Part shown: piece after piece, positions 12,001-26,710 of the stretch
Numbering within the stretch: position 1 is the stretch's first letter
How the letters are laid out: the number at the start of each line of letters is the position of its first letter
Assembly (NCBI GenBank): GCA_000328365.1
Contig: KB305961.1
Coordinates: 121,178-185,177 of the forward strand
DNA from: Capitella teleta
Taxonomy: Eukaryota; Annelida; Polychaeta; Capitellidae
Reading direction: 5' to 3'
Length of the DNA stretch: 64,000 nucleotides
Program-made: the position numbers and the translations under genes
The notes under the pieces: model-generated
Database searches by the model: none
The model's input: only the letters and a program-made list of their open reading frames with translations
Told to the model about the DNA's origin: nothing

Positions 12001-12439
12001 TACTACATGCCATAGGATTTCACTCTCGACACCCTTATGATGATGGCTCAGGTCTGCCACGAAATAAAGATTGAGGCCCAACAATTTAACAAGCATTTGG
12101 ATTACAGAGAATACTCTATTCATTCGTAGTCAGTGTTATCAATTTGATGTTTGCTGTTGTTTACACTCACTCCACCCACTGTGATGCTACAAAAGGAAAA
12201 ACGATTGTATTTGTCTATGAAATCACATAATTTCGTACGGTAGAACCAAAGAACAAAAATTCAACTTGTGTTTGTGGAAAACATTTTTTCCATTGGCACA
12301 GATGAGCAAGATAGACACAGAACTTAAGCAAACAATAAATGATATTGTGGCATGTAATAAAACGGCTGAGCAGGACACTTATAGGTGCATGCACAAGTGT
12401 AAATGGTTTTGTTTTTATTTGTTTATATTTTGTGTATGT

Positions 12440-12600
12440 ACAGTAAAACCTGTGTTAGCGACCACCCGTAGTCATCGACCACCTGCCCTAAGCGACCACC
12501 TTAAAATCCTTCCAATCTCTTTAACATGTAAGTGACCCTGTATTCAGCGACCAACTGTACAACGCGACCAGCGACCGGTCGTTATCATTCCAGATTGACC
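12440..12600 (+). mobile_element. Fragment resembling a pogo/Tigger-type terminus
   Basis: The block opens with CAGTAAAACCTGTGTTAGCG and carries several spaced copies of a GCGACCACC-like unit (about 12459, 12475, 12493, 12548). Termini of this kind, with repeated GCGACCA units after an ACAGTAAAACC start, are familiar from pogo/Tigger-like DNA transposons and their MITEs. The matching opposite end was not found nearby, so this is probably a truncated copy. Confidence 0.35.
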
Positions 12601-14150
12601 CTTGACCCTGCGTTCAACAACCGGGCGCTTGTTGGGCATTAGTGCGTGCGTCAAAGTTTTCACGGCTTGCCCACTCGAGCCACCAGTTGAATCAACCTCC
12701 TGCTTCATCTCCATAATGGCCTTTTCATGAATATTTTCATGGCGTTTAATGGCCTATCAAACAAATGGGGCGATGATCCTGGGTTCTGGCAATGTGATAA
12801 TTAACCCGCACCAACAAGATCATGGAATCAATGAAATGGTTATTGATCTGTGTTTGACGCAATCGTTTTGTTTCCTCGGCACGCAGTCATGTGACACATC
12901 TATCGTCAATGGCTCTCATGCATGACCTGATTGAGTATTTTATGGAATTAAGCAACTTGAAATTCTGATCAACAATAATTAATAAGTGCTCTGTTTACCT
13001 GGGTGATGAGTGTTGAGGGTTAGACTAGCACACACAGTGGATCATTTGCTTTAACTGACTTTAATAGTCTAATGGTACTCATGAAGTCTCTTATCTGTAG
13101 CAATGGAGAGAAAGAGAGAGGAATCTAATTATCATTGGGACCAAATTCTTGAAATAATTTTGGGTTCCCATAATTTATTCTTTGAAAAAAAAAAGAACTC
13201 ATTTTTCTGTGGACTATTAAGTGTTTGACTCTTCATTGAAGTGCGTCATATTTTATATATTTCTTGATGAATTCCTTGATTCTCTTGAAATTGCGTGACT
13301 TGAAAATATCGTCAAATTAAAATTATTTCTTGCCAAATACATGTTGATAATTGGTTTAACGAGACAGCTGTGTCACATCACGCTTGTTATTGAGAGGTCT
13401 AAGTCGGCCGCACTTTTCGGAACTAGAGGCCTTTGATTGACTGATTCTTGGCTGCATGACGTTATGACTTTGTCCATCATTGAATCGATTCTGTTTGTGT
13501 GATCGTGCAATTAATCGTGCTGTTTGGATTATTTCCTCACACGAAGCGGCGTAATGATTCATCGTGTCATTCATTGATTGCTTTGTTTTCTCAGTTGTCA
13601 TGCAAAATTTTAACCAAAGTTTTAAGTTGTATTCAACAATAATCTGAGTCGTGGAGCTTCTTCTCTCTTGAGTTGACTCAGCCACTGCACAAAAGTGACT
13701 TTGGTTTATCACTAAATGATCGCCATGGGTTATTTTAATTTATTAATTCATTTTGTTCAATTAATGTCATACGGGATATTTCATGCTTATTCATCTGATT
13801 GGTAATTAATTACTGCATTTTTATCTTATAAAAGTTACCATTATATTAATATTTGTATGTCTATTGTTGGCATTAAAGGTGAAGAGAATTGACGGCCTCA
13901 GTCATTTATTAGCCACTGTATGTTAGTTCAAGGCATCCCAGACTCCTCGTTCTATGCTAATCAATCACTGATCAAATTAAATTAAAATTAAATCAAATTT
14001 AATTTAATTTATCGCTGATGTATGATTGGTGGTTGTGTTGAATTTCCATCCAAGATTAATTATTCGGAAGTTGGATTTTCTGGCGGCTGCATAGAATTGA
14101 TAAGAATGTTGAATGTGAGGTTGAGGTCAAAACATAAAATCATATTTTAG

Positions 14151-14806
14151 ATGGAGATTATCAACAATATTATGGAGTGTGGCCTCGCATTGCCCCAATA
14201 CAGGCCGTGCACCTTTGGCGCATGCTGCGGATGCATGCTCTTCTGGGCCAGTGCCGCCCATTCTTCCAAAGGTCCACCGCAAGTGCTGCAGCGCCCTACA
14301 CAGGCGGTTGCATGGCGCTTCATTGGGGTTAGATACAGACTTCTGAAAGGGCTTCAGGTGGAGTCTCGCGTTTCGAAGTCATCGTCGAACTGTTTGCCCA
14401 CTTGTTGGGGGTCCGTGAGATCCAATGATGTCGTCTGCTGTCCGGTAGATGGACAGAAACGGTCTCAGAGGTGACTGAACGGGATTGCAAGATCCTGCCT
14501 CCTGGTCGAAATCAAGAGGTCTCCCATACCTGGTTCTATCTTCCACTGTCCTGAAGCGTAGACGGAGGGTGAGCAGTGTAACTCTGGTTCAGCTATAAAA
14601 CATGTTGTACGGGAGCGGCAGCCTGAATTATCCCTATAGCGCATCCTTTTTCCAACGAACTTAGAGGGTGCATTGAGAAACGAAAGGTGGCAAACAACTC
14701 GCGAACCGTCGAAGAAAAAATGATGTTTGATTAATTTCCATGCGTGATTTTTGGAGATACCCGAAATGAACAACTTTCTAAATTCATCTCTATTGTTGTT
14801 CAACAA
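14151..14806. other. Unresolved, gene-like compositional island
   Basis: This segment is markedly more GC-rich than its surroundings and has overlapping ORFs on both strands (107 codons + at 14151-14474; 113 codons - at 14465-14806). On the minus strand, open stretches in different frames abut near 14420-14465, as in a decayed coding sequence. I do not recognise the peptide and assign no function. It may be part of an old transposon or a host pseudogene. Confidence 0.2.
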
Positions 14807-16714
14807 TTTTCCTCTTTTTTCTTCATGAATTCATTGAGTGACCATTAAGGACACATGCAACCGATTAGGATGAGTACAAATTCTTCTGAGCCCATATAGC
14901 ACAAATGCACAATCAATATAAAACTGTCTACAGTCTTTTTTTTTGCTCACCTTTTGTGCAGAGATTGTTTCAATTGTCAAATTCATTGCATTTGTGCGAA
15001 CCTTCCTTCTAATAACTTAGATCGACATATTATGAGCTGTGTAATTATCTGATTCTCCCAGGACAAAGCATCTCCATTTGCCCCTGATGACGTCATCTGT
15101 CTCCTATACCTCCATCTTGCCCTGTCTCTGTATAAAATGGGTGCCTGGATTGTGGCTATTGCTTTAGGTTCTAACAGAGACATCATCCTTTGATCAAATT
15201 GTTATTTCCTTTCTACATTAATAGCAGCAATTCATTGATCATTAATTCATTATAATTATTTTTTTCTTCTTTTTATAAAACAAATATAGATGTAGTTTAT
15301 TTTTCAAGTGAATGAATTGAAATGTGAGCATTGTTAGGTAACTGACCGAACACAAGATATGAATTGATCCTATCAAAGCTGATAAGATAAGATTATCTGA
15401 TTCACACGTACATGATGAATGAACATGTGTAAGGACTTAATTGCATAACTGGAAATGTTATGTAATCTAATACTACAACAAGAAAATCGATTTCTTAACA
15501 TGCATCCTCATTCTGAACAGCATCATCGCATTGGTTCTCATTGATTTCATTAGAAACCAACCATTCTACTGCATATGCCAGAAGCCTAATACAATGTGCT
15601 TAATTACCATTGCTGAGTATACTGACTTCATCAGGTTACCCTAATTAGTAATTACCCTAATTAGTGTCATAAGTACGTGTTTATTCTCTCCCGAAGCTCA
15701 TTGGAGACACACTGGAAGATATGGCCATTAGCTTCCTGTAGTTGCCTCCAAATCTATGACTGGATTGAGTTACTCCTATTTTACATATCTATAATTATAT
15801 CATAATGTAGTTCTACGTGCATCTAACTAGTGATTGTTTTATTTATAGCTTAATGCGTTATTATAAGATAACTAGTGGATACTGATTCGTTTTATTTGTC
15901 TTATCACAGATACTTGTGGCGTCAAATCCTGTCAATAATTATGCCGTCAAATTAATATTTTCCGATCTGATTCCATGCCTCACTTCTATGCATCGTCAAG
16001 TTCGATGAATTGCACTGGATGACATTTATTTTATGCTTACAATGATTTATATCTCTTTTATTTATTCATTTACAATCTTTTACCATTGAACCGTATTATT
16101 CGTACTCAATACAGTAATTCCATATATCAACCATTGAATCATTTTGAATAAATTACATCGGTTATCTAGTACAGGCATTAACCAACTACTTTTGTTATGA
16201 TGGTTACATAATTATTTGTTGAAATTGTTAAAATAGTTTAATGAGATGTCACTGTACTTAGTAAAGCACTTGCATGCTGTTTCACTACCATGTTCTTGTA
16301 TACATACACTAGGAAAAATAACATTTGTTTTGTTCAGCATCCGTGTTTCTCAAAACCACAGTTCTATAATTCTGGTTTAAAGTCATCAAGTCGAAAAACG
16401 ACACGTGTTCTTTTGTCTTTGTGTACTACGCTACGTGTTTGGGTTATTGTATGAGAAGGTCAGGTACTGGGTGCAGCTCTCTATGCAATGTATCATTGGA
16501 TCTGAAGTATCCAGGTTCAATTAGTTATTGACGTACATCTTACATGTCTTGATATTTTGACTTCCTTGAGTGCTATTTTTTCCCCAGTGATAATTGTCAT
16601 ATTGATCAACAAACTTATAAACTCTTTTGTCTCACACTCGAAAGTTCAACAGAGCACTTAAATTACGGATATTTCCATCAGCGATTAATCTTTCTTTCTC
16701 TGCTTTGCTTCCAG

Positions 16715-18043
16715 ATGGACGAGGAGGAACTCTTAGCCTCGTCTCAGTCGCTCGTGACGCCTCGCGATATCATCCAAATGAGTCGTTCGCAGAAGTCTCA
16801 CGCCCTCCTCGTCGCGTCTCGCAAGGGCAAACGTGAGCTCGTTGAACTTCTCCTTGACGCCGGAGCGAGCTGCAGCGTTGAAGATGAGCTGGGATGTTCT
16901 CCGATGATGTTCGTTGCCGCTCAGGGAATGCATGACATCTTGGATAAAATGCTGAGTCAGCCGGGGAAATGCGGCATCCACAAACGAACGAGCTGCCAGC
17001 AGACAGCTCTGCACTTTGCGGCCGAGAGAGGTCAGGTGAAGTGCGTGGAGTTCTTGGTCAAGCGAGGAGCGATGGTCAATGTGGCTGATGACTGGGGAGT
17101 GACCCCTCTGATGAAAGCGGTCATCAGCAGCGATCCAGGCACCGTGCGCGCTCTGCTCAACAACGGAGCTAGGATGGACATGACGGACCTACGCAGCTTC
17201 AATGCTCTCATGTACGCGGCGCAGAAGGGGGACGCTCGCACGCTGTCTGTTCTACTTGAACATGGGAGCAGCGTCCATCTGCCTGGTCAGAAGTCCACTC
17301 CGCTTCACCAGGCGGCCTCTTTTGGTCATCTTGCCTGCGTTGACCTTCTGTTGGGGGCTGGGGCTCAGCCGTTCCTCAGAGACATCCACGGGATGCTCCC
17401 CATCGAACTGGCCACGCGTACGGATCAGTTGGAGGTCGTCGACCGCTTACTCAAGTACGAACAACTGCCGCAGGAAGACAAGAACGCCGCTCTTATGTCT
17501 GCCGCCAAAGCCAACGCGCTCCGCAGTTTCTCGACTCTCCTGAAGGGCGGAGCGAACCCTGAAACGTGGATCAGCGGAATTCCCACGCTGTTTGAAGCGG
17601 TCGCTCAGAACAACACAGAGATCGTCTGCGCTCTCATTCAGCACCACTGCCACGTTAAACGCTCCCTTCGCAAGTCATATCTCTTCAACACGCATCTGCG
17701 AGACATCTGCCAGCTGGCCCCAGCCGAGCACATCTGCGCTGTTACCATAGCAACTTTACGAGGCTACGGTCATCTGCTGAAGATCCTGCTCTACGCTGGA
17801 TGCTCCACTGAACCGTTTTGTCGTCTGCTCGCTGCCAATTTAGTTCCGGATGAAATCCTCCAGGATGAACCTCTCATGCTCTGGGTTCTCGACCGAGCCA
17901 CTCAGCCGATTGCACTCATTGAACTGTGTCGGTCGGCCATCTGTGAACGCCTCAGTGACTGCCATGGGTCAAAGGTCAAGGAACTTCCGCTGCCCAAGTC
18001 CGTCCGGGATTTTATCCACTTTCCTGAAATTGTTCATCTGTGA
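16715..18043 (+). CDS. Ankyrin-repeat and SOCS-box protein (ASB family)
   Basis: ASB proteins are substrate-recognition subunits of Cullin-5 ubiquitin ligases. Ankyrin repeats bind the target, and the SOCS box docks Elongin B/C and CUL5. The 442-codon ORF is one exon. Ankyrin repeats fill roughly residues 28-235 (QTALHFAAERGQVKCVEFLV, TPLMKAV, STPLHQAASFGHLACVDLLL), with weaker repeats to about 370. The C-terminal SOCS box (about 395-438) keeps the BC box (ALIELCRSAI) and a CUL5 box LPLP. The ATG follows a good acceptor (TTCCAG, ending 16714), so a 5' exon exists; it is probably non-coding, but extra N-terminal codons cannot be excluded. Length and repeat layout do not let me name the family member. 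Codon use is GC-rich compared with the flanks. Confidence 0.88.
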   Translation: MDEEELLASSQSLVTPRDIIQMSRSQKSHALLVASRKGKRELVELLLDAGASCSVEDELGCSPMMFVAAQGMHDILDKMLSQPGKCGIHKRTSCQQTALHFAAERGQVKCVEFLVKRGAMVNVADDWGVTPLMKAVISSDPGTVRALLNNGARMDMTDLRSFNALMYAAQKGDARTLSVLLEHGSSVHLPGQKSTPLHQAASFGHLACVDLLLGAGAQPFLRDIHGMLPIELATRTDQLEVVDRLLKYEQLPQEDKNAALMSAAKANALRSFSTLLKGGANPETWISGIPTLFEAVAQNNTEIVCALIQHHCHVKRSLRKSYLFNTHLRDICQLAPAEHICAVTIATLRGYGHLLKILLYAGCSTEPFCRLLAANLVPDEILQDEPLMLWVLDRATQPIALIELCRSAICERLSDCHGSKVKELPLPKSVRDFIHFPEIVHL

Positions 18044-19185
18044 GAAATGAAAAATCCCGGTGATTCGATGAACAAATGTTATTTTGCTTTGTTATTGTGA
18101 TATTCTGTTTTTTTTCTCTCTTTTTTTCCTCTCTTCTTCTGGCTTATTATTATTATGTAATATTGACCTTCCAATTTTCCATGCTTGTGACGATTCCATT
18201 TCAATCTTCTTCTTCTTTTTTTTTTCTTTTTTTTTAATATTTATCCAAGAAAATTTTTTATTGTCAGTAGCTTTTTGCGGTAGAGGTTTTATTTTTCAAA
18301 TTCAATCTGGGTTTTTTCCCCCATTCTTTAATTGCTTTCACCTGATATTTGTTTAAATTTTCTGGAATACAAACTTTTTTCTGGGAAATGATGTGTTTTA
18401 TCACTTGTAGGTTGCATTATTTATTAATTTTTGAAATAGAATCTAGTTTTTCCAATTCTTCTCTCGTTACTGTGATCAATGGGTTTTTTTCCCCTTTTAA
18501 AAATCTCCTTTTTTCTCTCGTTCTTCTCTTGTGGCCAGTTGAACTTCAATTGCGATACCATAGCTTATGTGTTGTTATTGCATTTTAATTTAATTTAATT
18601 TAATTTATGCCGTTCAATTTTGTTGCTCTATCTATGATTAATAGCTTGTTGTCCTTTGTTGTTTTTTCAGTAAATATTCAATAATATCATGGCTTTATTT
18701 GTCATTGGGTTGTCATTTAATTGTTTTATTGAAATCACATCGAAGGAATTTTAATCATCCATATATTCTGAGTAATTCCTTAAAAAAAAAAAAAAAAAAT
18801 ATCACGTGTTTGTTTTTACCTCTTTGAAGCTTATAAGAGCTTTTTATCACGTGTGAGATGTTTTTGCAATCAGGATTTTCATTCCAATCTCTTATCAGAA
18901 CATTTACGTCATAGGAATCCCAAAGAACAAAGAAAAAATACGACCTGGGCCATTACTCAACACCAGTTTAAGCCGCAGCATACTGCTTGCAAACAACAAA
19001 TTATCAATTGCAAAGAAAAAATATACGTGAAGGAACGAAAGAAATAAAAAACCGGTAATTATTACAGCAACATTATAACGCATTCACTCGAAAGAAATCA
19101 ATTCAAGGAGGTCATTATGAATCTAAATTATCATGAAAATTGTAACAGAATATTGCGAAATAGTGAATGATATGCATGTACTAAG

Positions 19186-19188
<3 letters not shown>

Positions 19189-19220
<32 letters not shown>
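19189..19220 (+). repeat. (TAA)n microsatellite
   Basis: Ten to eleven perfect TAA units, followed by an interrupted ACAATAG end. It has the same unit as the much longer array at 38171-38344. Confidence 0.9.
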
Positions 19221-19224
<4 letters not shown>

Positions 19225-22048
19225 TAGTATTATCGTGGCACATGCATGATACTTCGTTATATTATTAAACGATCGATATTATTCCATTCGCCCAGTATGC
19301 GTTAATGTTTTAGCTAATGTCCTAAACATCTTGCAGTCTGTTAGTGAATGTTATTGTAGTATTGATTACTAGAAGCAATAATTAGAAATTAAACTAATTA
19401 TGACATCTTCTTCTTATAAGTGAAATACTGCTGCGTGGTGACTCCCGTCGATTTCGATCATTCGCTTTCCCGTCGGGAATACACCCAGATCTACTATCAC
19501 CTGCGCTGTAAATCGTATACAGTTCACAAAAGATTCACCAGGTATATTGTATAAAAAGCTAATCTCCGTATCTATGATTAAAAGCACGTAAGACAAAATT
19601 CCCGCCATAACAAAGGCGCGAAATTGAAGTGTCGCCGCCTGGTGACAGACATAAGAAGCAGTCAAAATCTCGCTTAATCTCGTTGACGTCTGCGAGATTT
19701 GGACGAGAGTTCAATGCAGACAGGAAGTGAAGAATTTGTCAACAGCCGACTGATGTTGTTTTTCTCGTTCATGGCCAGGAAATTGTTCAACATTCAGTCA
19801 ACACGGCTCTGCAACGTCTAAGATTTACAGGTTAGCGAATCATGAGACCCCGCACTTCTTTTACAGGTGTCAGTCTAGCTTTTTCCGCATTCACGTAATA
19901 TTCGCTTCACCTTAGATTACCTCTCCAGTTCATTTGTGTTCACCGACCTCGTTTCCCTTGCTCCCCCCTTGGAGTCCCCTCTCTTTGAGTGTCCACAGCT
20001 CCCAGCGGACATCTTGTGTATTTTCTTCCTCGATTATTTCCATTCCTCATATTTACGTACGTGAGTCCTGGTATTTCTTACTTGAGGCAAATCTCTTGAC
20101 AGAAATGTTTTCACTCGTCTCATATTCTCATAATCTGTTTGCCCCTGAGTTGAGGTCTTCAACGTCTTGCCACATATATTGTACACATTTTACATTAGAT
20201 ACACTCTTACAAATTGATTATTAATTAACTCTGAATACCTTTGACCTGTCTCCATCTCCAAATTGTACGTGTAATGCATTTATATCTGATTGCGTAACAA
20301 GAGCATTGATTAGTTCGTAGCATCTGAGGACACCGTGATTCGTGAATCAATATCCATTCTTCTGGCTCGTAATGGGATCAACATTTGACCACTCTGACTC
20401 TCCTCAGATTATCTTTCACCCCACAGTAATATCTATGTATAGATTATAACAATTTGGGAATGAAATTCCTAGAGCCATTGATTTTAAGTTCTTTTGCGCT
20501 TGTTCCCTTGTTTCTAAATTTCTGCATTGAACTTCAGTTTGGAGTTTCAGTTTAGCATGGCTGTCTTTGCTTCTGGTTTCAGCCCTGAAAATAATCTTGT
20601 TATGTTAAATTGCTAATTATGTCTTGTTGCCCATTATGTGAGGTGCTCTTTTAGAATATTTCGCCTGCCCCTTCTCCTGCTTAAATTGATCTCTGCTTGG
20701 TCTGTTTATTGATAAATACACGCAAGACCACTGTTTAACTTATGATATTAGATTAGAGCGCTTACACATTACAACTTAGTGCTAATTAACTTTTAATCTT
20801 GTCACCCAGAATCAGTTATTTTGATCTCTACTTGCACTGTTGACAAACAAAATCTCTGTTTTTGCGACAAATTATCATTTTATCTAGCTTTTTCCTCTCT
20901 AAGCGTTGTCTTCCTTGAGATTAATTTTTCGCGACCAAACTGGGCAAAATAACAAATCTATGCAAATAGGGCGTTCTTCCAAAAACTAAGTATACCAGCT
21001 ATATGTTTATGTTGCACAGTATTCTGAATGACGGGTGGCATTTGCCTTTCGTCTGCCCTCTTGGCTTTCTGTTTTGGTTGAATGTTGACTTAGCTCACTC
21101 ACTAAGCTATTCCATTGAGATGTTATTGTTGTTGTTGTTGATTTTATTCAGGTTTAATTATCAACAGCTGAGTTCATTTATTATTCGATTATTATCTGTT
21201 TATTATTCGGAGGCAGGCTCTTGTTGTTTGTTACATGGATGATGGATGTTTCTGGGGAAAAAAAAAAAAAAAAACAGCCCTAAAAAGCCTCTTGATCCTC
21301 GTGAAACAAACAGCTAAGCCGCACATTACGTAATACACGTAGGGAAGCAATGCAGGTCTTAGTGATTTCTACCCCCTCCCCCCCTTTCTGGACTGCTGAC
21401 TTAAAAACCATTGAACCGTGAGCGGTGCTTGTTCAAGCCAACACCCCGACCCCCTCCTTCCAACCAGGCGATTGTCACTCCCCCTTTCCCTCAGCGACTG
21501 CTGCCTTCAACTTTGAACTGTTGATCAACTTCTTGATTACATGCTGAACCGAGGTCACCGAACTTCAATATTTTTCACCGCCAATTGAAATCGTCTGAGC
21601 CTTTTGTTTTGAACTCGACGTTTCCTTCCGCACATGAAACCGATCACTACGCATCGCGCGCCTTGCACGCGAAGGTCGGAGTTTATTGAGATAATTATCA
21701 CATGGTTATCACTTTGCCAATATGGATAGAGTTTTCAGAAATGACTTCAGGAGTTAACATACTTCATAGTTGTAATCCCTGGGCTTACATGTCATTCATT
21801 AAAGTGCCGATTTTAATTGTTCTCTCGCGCGCAACGCTCTTGTCAGTTTTCACATTTCTCGGCATCGGTTTCTACGGCAACAAGAATCAATCACTTTCAA
21901 CTTTTGTCAATTTAAAGTGCAGTGTTCAGTTGTTCTTTGGGATTTCCACTCTGCTTTACATTAAACACTTGAACATGCGTCAGCTCCATATGCAAATGAG
22001 GCCAGTTCGGACGCCTTTCCGTTCAGAGTTGAGGCAATCAGCTGCTCA

Positions 22049-22080
22049 ATGCAGGTTCGAAAAGCGATTCGAACCTGCAT
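22049..22080. repeat. Perfect 13-bp inverted repeat (hairpin)
   Basis: The arms ATGCAGGTTCGAA and TTCGAACCTGCAT are perfectly complementary and separated by the 6-base loop AAGCGA. The core GGTTCGAA resembles a tRNA B box facing itself. There is no poly-T stop or gene context that explains it. Confidence 0.75.
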
Positions 22081-22760
22081 ATAATTATAATGATCGAAGA
22101 TGATCAATATTCTTCATAATTCTGTGTACCGTCTATGATAAACAGCGTTATTTGTGCCAAGGGGCATGGGCCTTTCAGTGGTATTATTGATAAATGTGCT
22201 GAGGCTGGAAGTTACGTAATCATCGAGATCATGTGCTTCGTGTTGATCTCTTACGTCATGATGGTTGTAAGTCAGGACGAAAAACAGCGTGGCAATCTCA
22301 CCTCCACCCCTCCCCTTCATATCTGGACCTATGGATCCAGGCTTTTGGTTTTTAAGCAGCAAGTTTACTGGCCATTGATTACTAGTGCAACTCTGACTCC
22401 GATCGGAGTTGAGGCATCTCTAGTACTGTGTGGTTTGATCTGTGATCAATCCGCAATCCGTCCTTCAATGCGATTAGGTGTGATATGTAAATAGAATTAT
22501 TATTCTCACACCTCGACGGCTAGACGGCAGCAATTAACTTTGTGAATTTGTAATTCAGGTCGTTGCCGCTAGGGGTAGCTGCAACCCAATGGGAGAAATA
22601 TGTAGTCACCCTCATTGCTGATTGAAGCCTCAATGATTGATGAATCATCACAAAATCCTAATCAAACTAACAAATTGATCACGTTCTCTTGCTGTCTGTG
22701 GAATTCCGTGAATAATTCACGAGTCTTTTTTTTCCGTTTCTCACTGTCTGGGCATTTTGT

Positions 22761-22810
22761 NNNNNNNNNNNNNNNNNNNNNNNNNNNNNNNNNNNNNNNN
22801 NNNNNNNNNN
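22761..22810. other. Scaffold gap (50 N)
   Basis: Exactly 50 N, the conventional size for a gap of unknown length. It swallows most of the exon encoding the AKT N-terminus. The first visible codons after it read M-K-R-G, the tail of the conserved W-L-x-K-R-G of the PH domain. Confidence 0.95.
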
Positions 22811-25888
<3,078 letters not shown>

Positions 25889-26337
25889 TTTTTCTCATTT
25901 CATCGATTCGTCGCGCGAAAAAAACTACCAAATCAGGACGTTGAATGTGTTTTTAATTGATTGCCGTTGCGTCTCACAGGGGCGCTCTGTGTTGTAGTAA
26001 TGATTCGATATCAAAGGATTTAGAAAAATAATGTTGTTATATAAAATCATCTGCTGTGTACAATATCTCTCTGTACATAGCCTTCTCTCGTGTAGTAGAT
26101 AGAAATCACGCCCCTACCCCTTGTCCTTAGACTTTTGAGATCATGATTCTCACTCTATTATTATTTTTTTTTTTTTTTTTGGTCTTGTAGACATGCCCCC
26201 CTCCACTCCCCTATCTTACGTGATCGTCTATTTTTTTTTTTTTTTCGTGCATCTTGTTTTTTTATTTTATTTTTTCATTTTATTTTTATTTTTTTTTCAA
26301 TGTTTTGTGTCTGAGCAAAGGGTTTTAACAGCGTCAG

Positions 26338-26343
26338 AATAAA
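26338..26343 (+). terminator. AATAAA between the two AKT last exons
   Basis: This canonical hexamer lies 449 nt after the proximal AKT stop codon and 133 nt before the distal last exon. It fits a proximal polyadenylation event that would define the short-UTR AKT isoform. T-rich runs surround it. Confidence 0.55.
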
Positions 26344-26476
26344 ACGTTTTTATAATAACCTTTTTTTGCTTTTATGTTAGCATTTTTTTTCGTTACCTAA
26401 CCCGAGTTAAAAAACAAAAAAAAACAAAAACAAAACAAAAAAAATTCGGCTCTCTGGGATTCCGCATTCGTTGCAG

Positions 26477-26710
26477 GTTGAGCCGCCCTGGAAACCGGAC
26501 TTAGCCGACGCGGGTGACACGAAATACATTCCCGAGGAGTTTGCCATGGAGCCTGTTCGTCTGACTCCGCCTCCCTCGCAAGCCCTCGACACCATCGAGG
26601 AATCGGATGAGCTGCCGTACTTCGAGTCGTTTTCTTACCACGGTCCGAGCAGTCGTGGTAGTCTAGGCAGTTACCTAAGCGCTGGCGCTGGGGCCTTCTT
26701 TGTGCACTAG
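26477..26710 (+). CDS. AKT: Alternative distal last exon of AKT
   Basis: The exon starts after a CAG acceptor (ending 26476), opens in phase 0 like the proximal last exon, and ends with TAG at 26708-26710, giving 77 residues. It can join directly to the AKT exon ending at 25283. Its peptide follows the same family plan: VEPPWKPDLAD (for PPFKPQVTS), DTKYIPEEF (for DTRYFDEEF), EPVRLTPP (turn motif) and ELPYFESFSYHG (hydrophobic motif). It then has its own Ser/Gly/Ala-rich tail ending in FFVH. Eleven residues, LPYFESFSYHG, are identical to the proximal exon, although 7 of the 11 codons differ silently. No other kinase exons lie downstream, so this is not a second gene. An AATAAA follows at 26981-26986. 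Expression is inferred, not shown. Confidence 0.8.
   Translation, partial: VEPPWKPDLADAGDTKYIPEEFAMEPVRLTPPPSQALDTIEESDELPYFESFSYHGPSSRGSLGSYLSAGAGAFFVH

Larger units (their letters stand above)
9054..16714. other. Long gene-free AT-rich interval
   Basis: No host gene could be supported in these 7.7 kb. ORFs are short and show no familiar motif or matching splice pattern. There are T-rich tracts (around 10115-10165) and AT-rich repeats (13970-14010). The TIR-like block at 12440 and the unresolved region at 13356-14806 are listed separately. The right end should contain the promoter and any 5' exon of the ASB gene. Confidence 0.4.
18044..22760. other. Gene-free interval with simple repeats
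   Basis: T-rich and TTTAATT-type simple sequence dominates 18080-18610, probably including the ASB 3' UTR. There is an A17 run at 18782-18798, a TAA microsatellite at 19189-19220 and an A tract near 21260. I find no supported coding region. The right end should contain the AKT promoter and first exons, part of which lies in the scaffold gap. Confidence 0.4.

Noticed and set aside
26477-26710. Distal AKT exon as part of a second kinase gene
   Set aside because: No other kinase exons precede or follow it, and it joins in phase to the known AKT exon.
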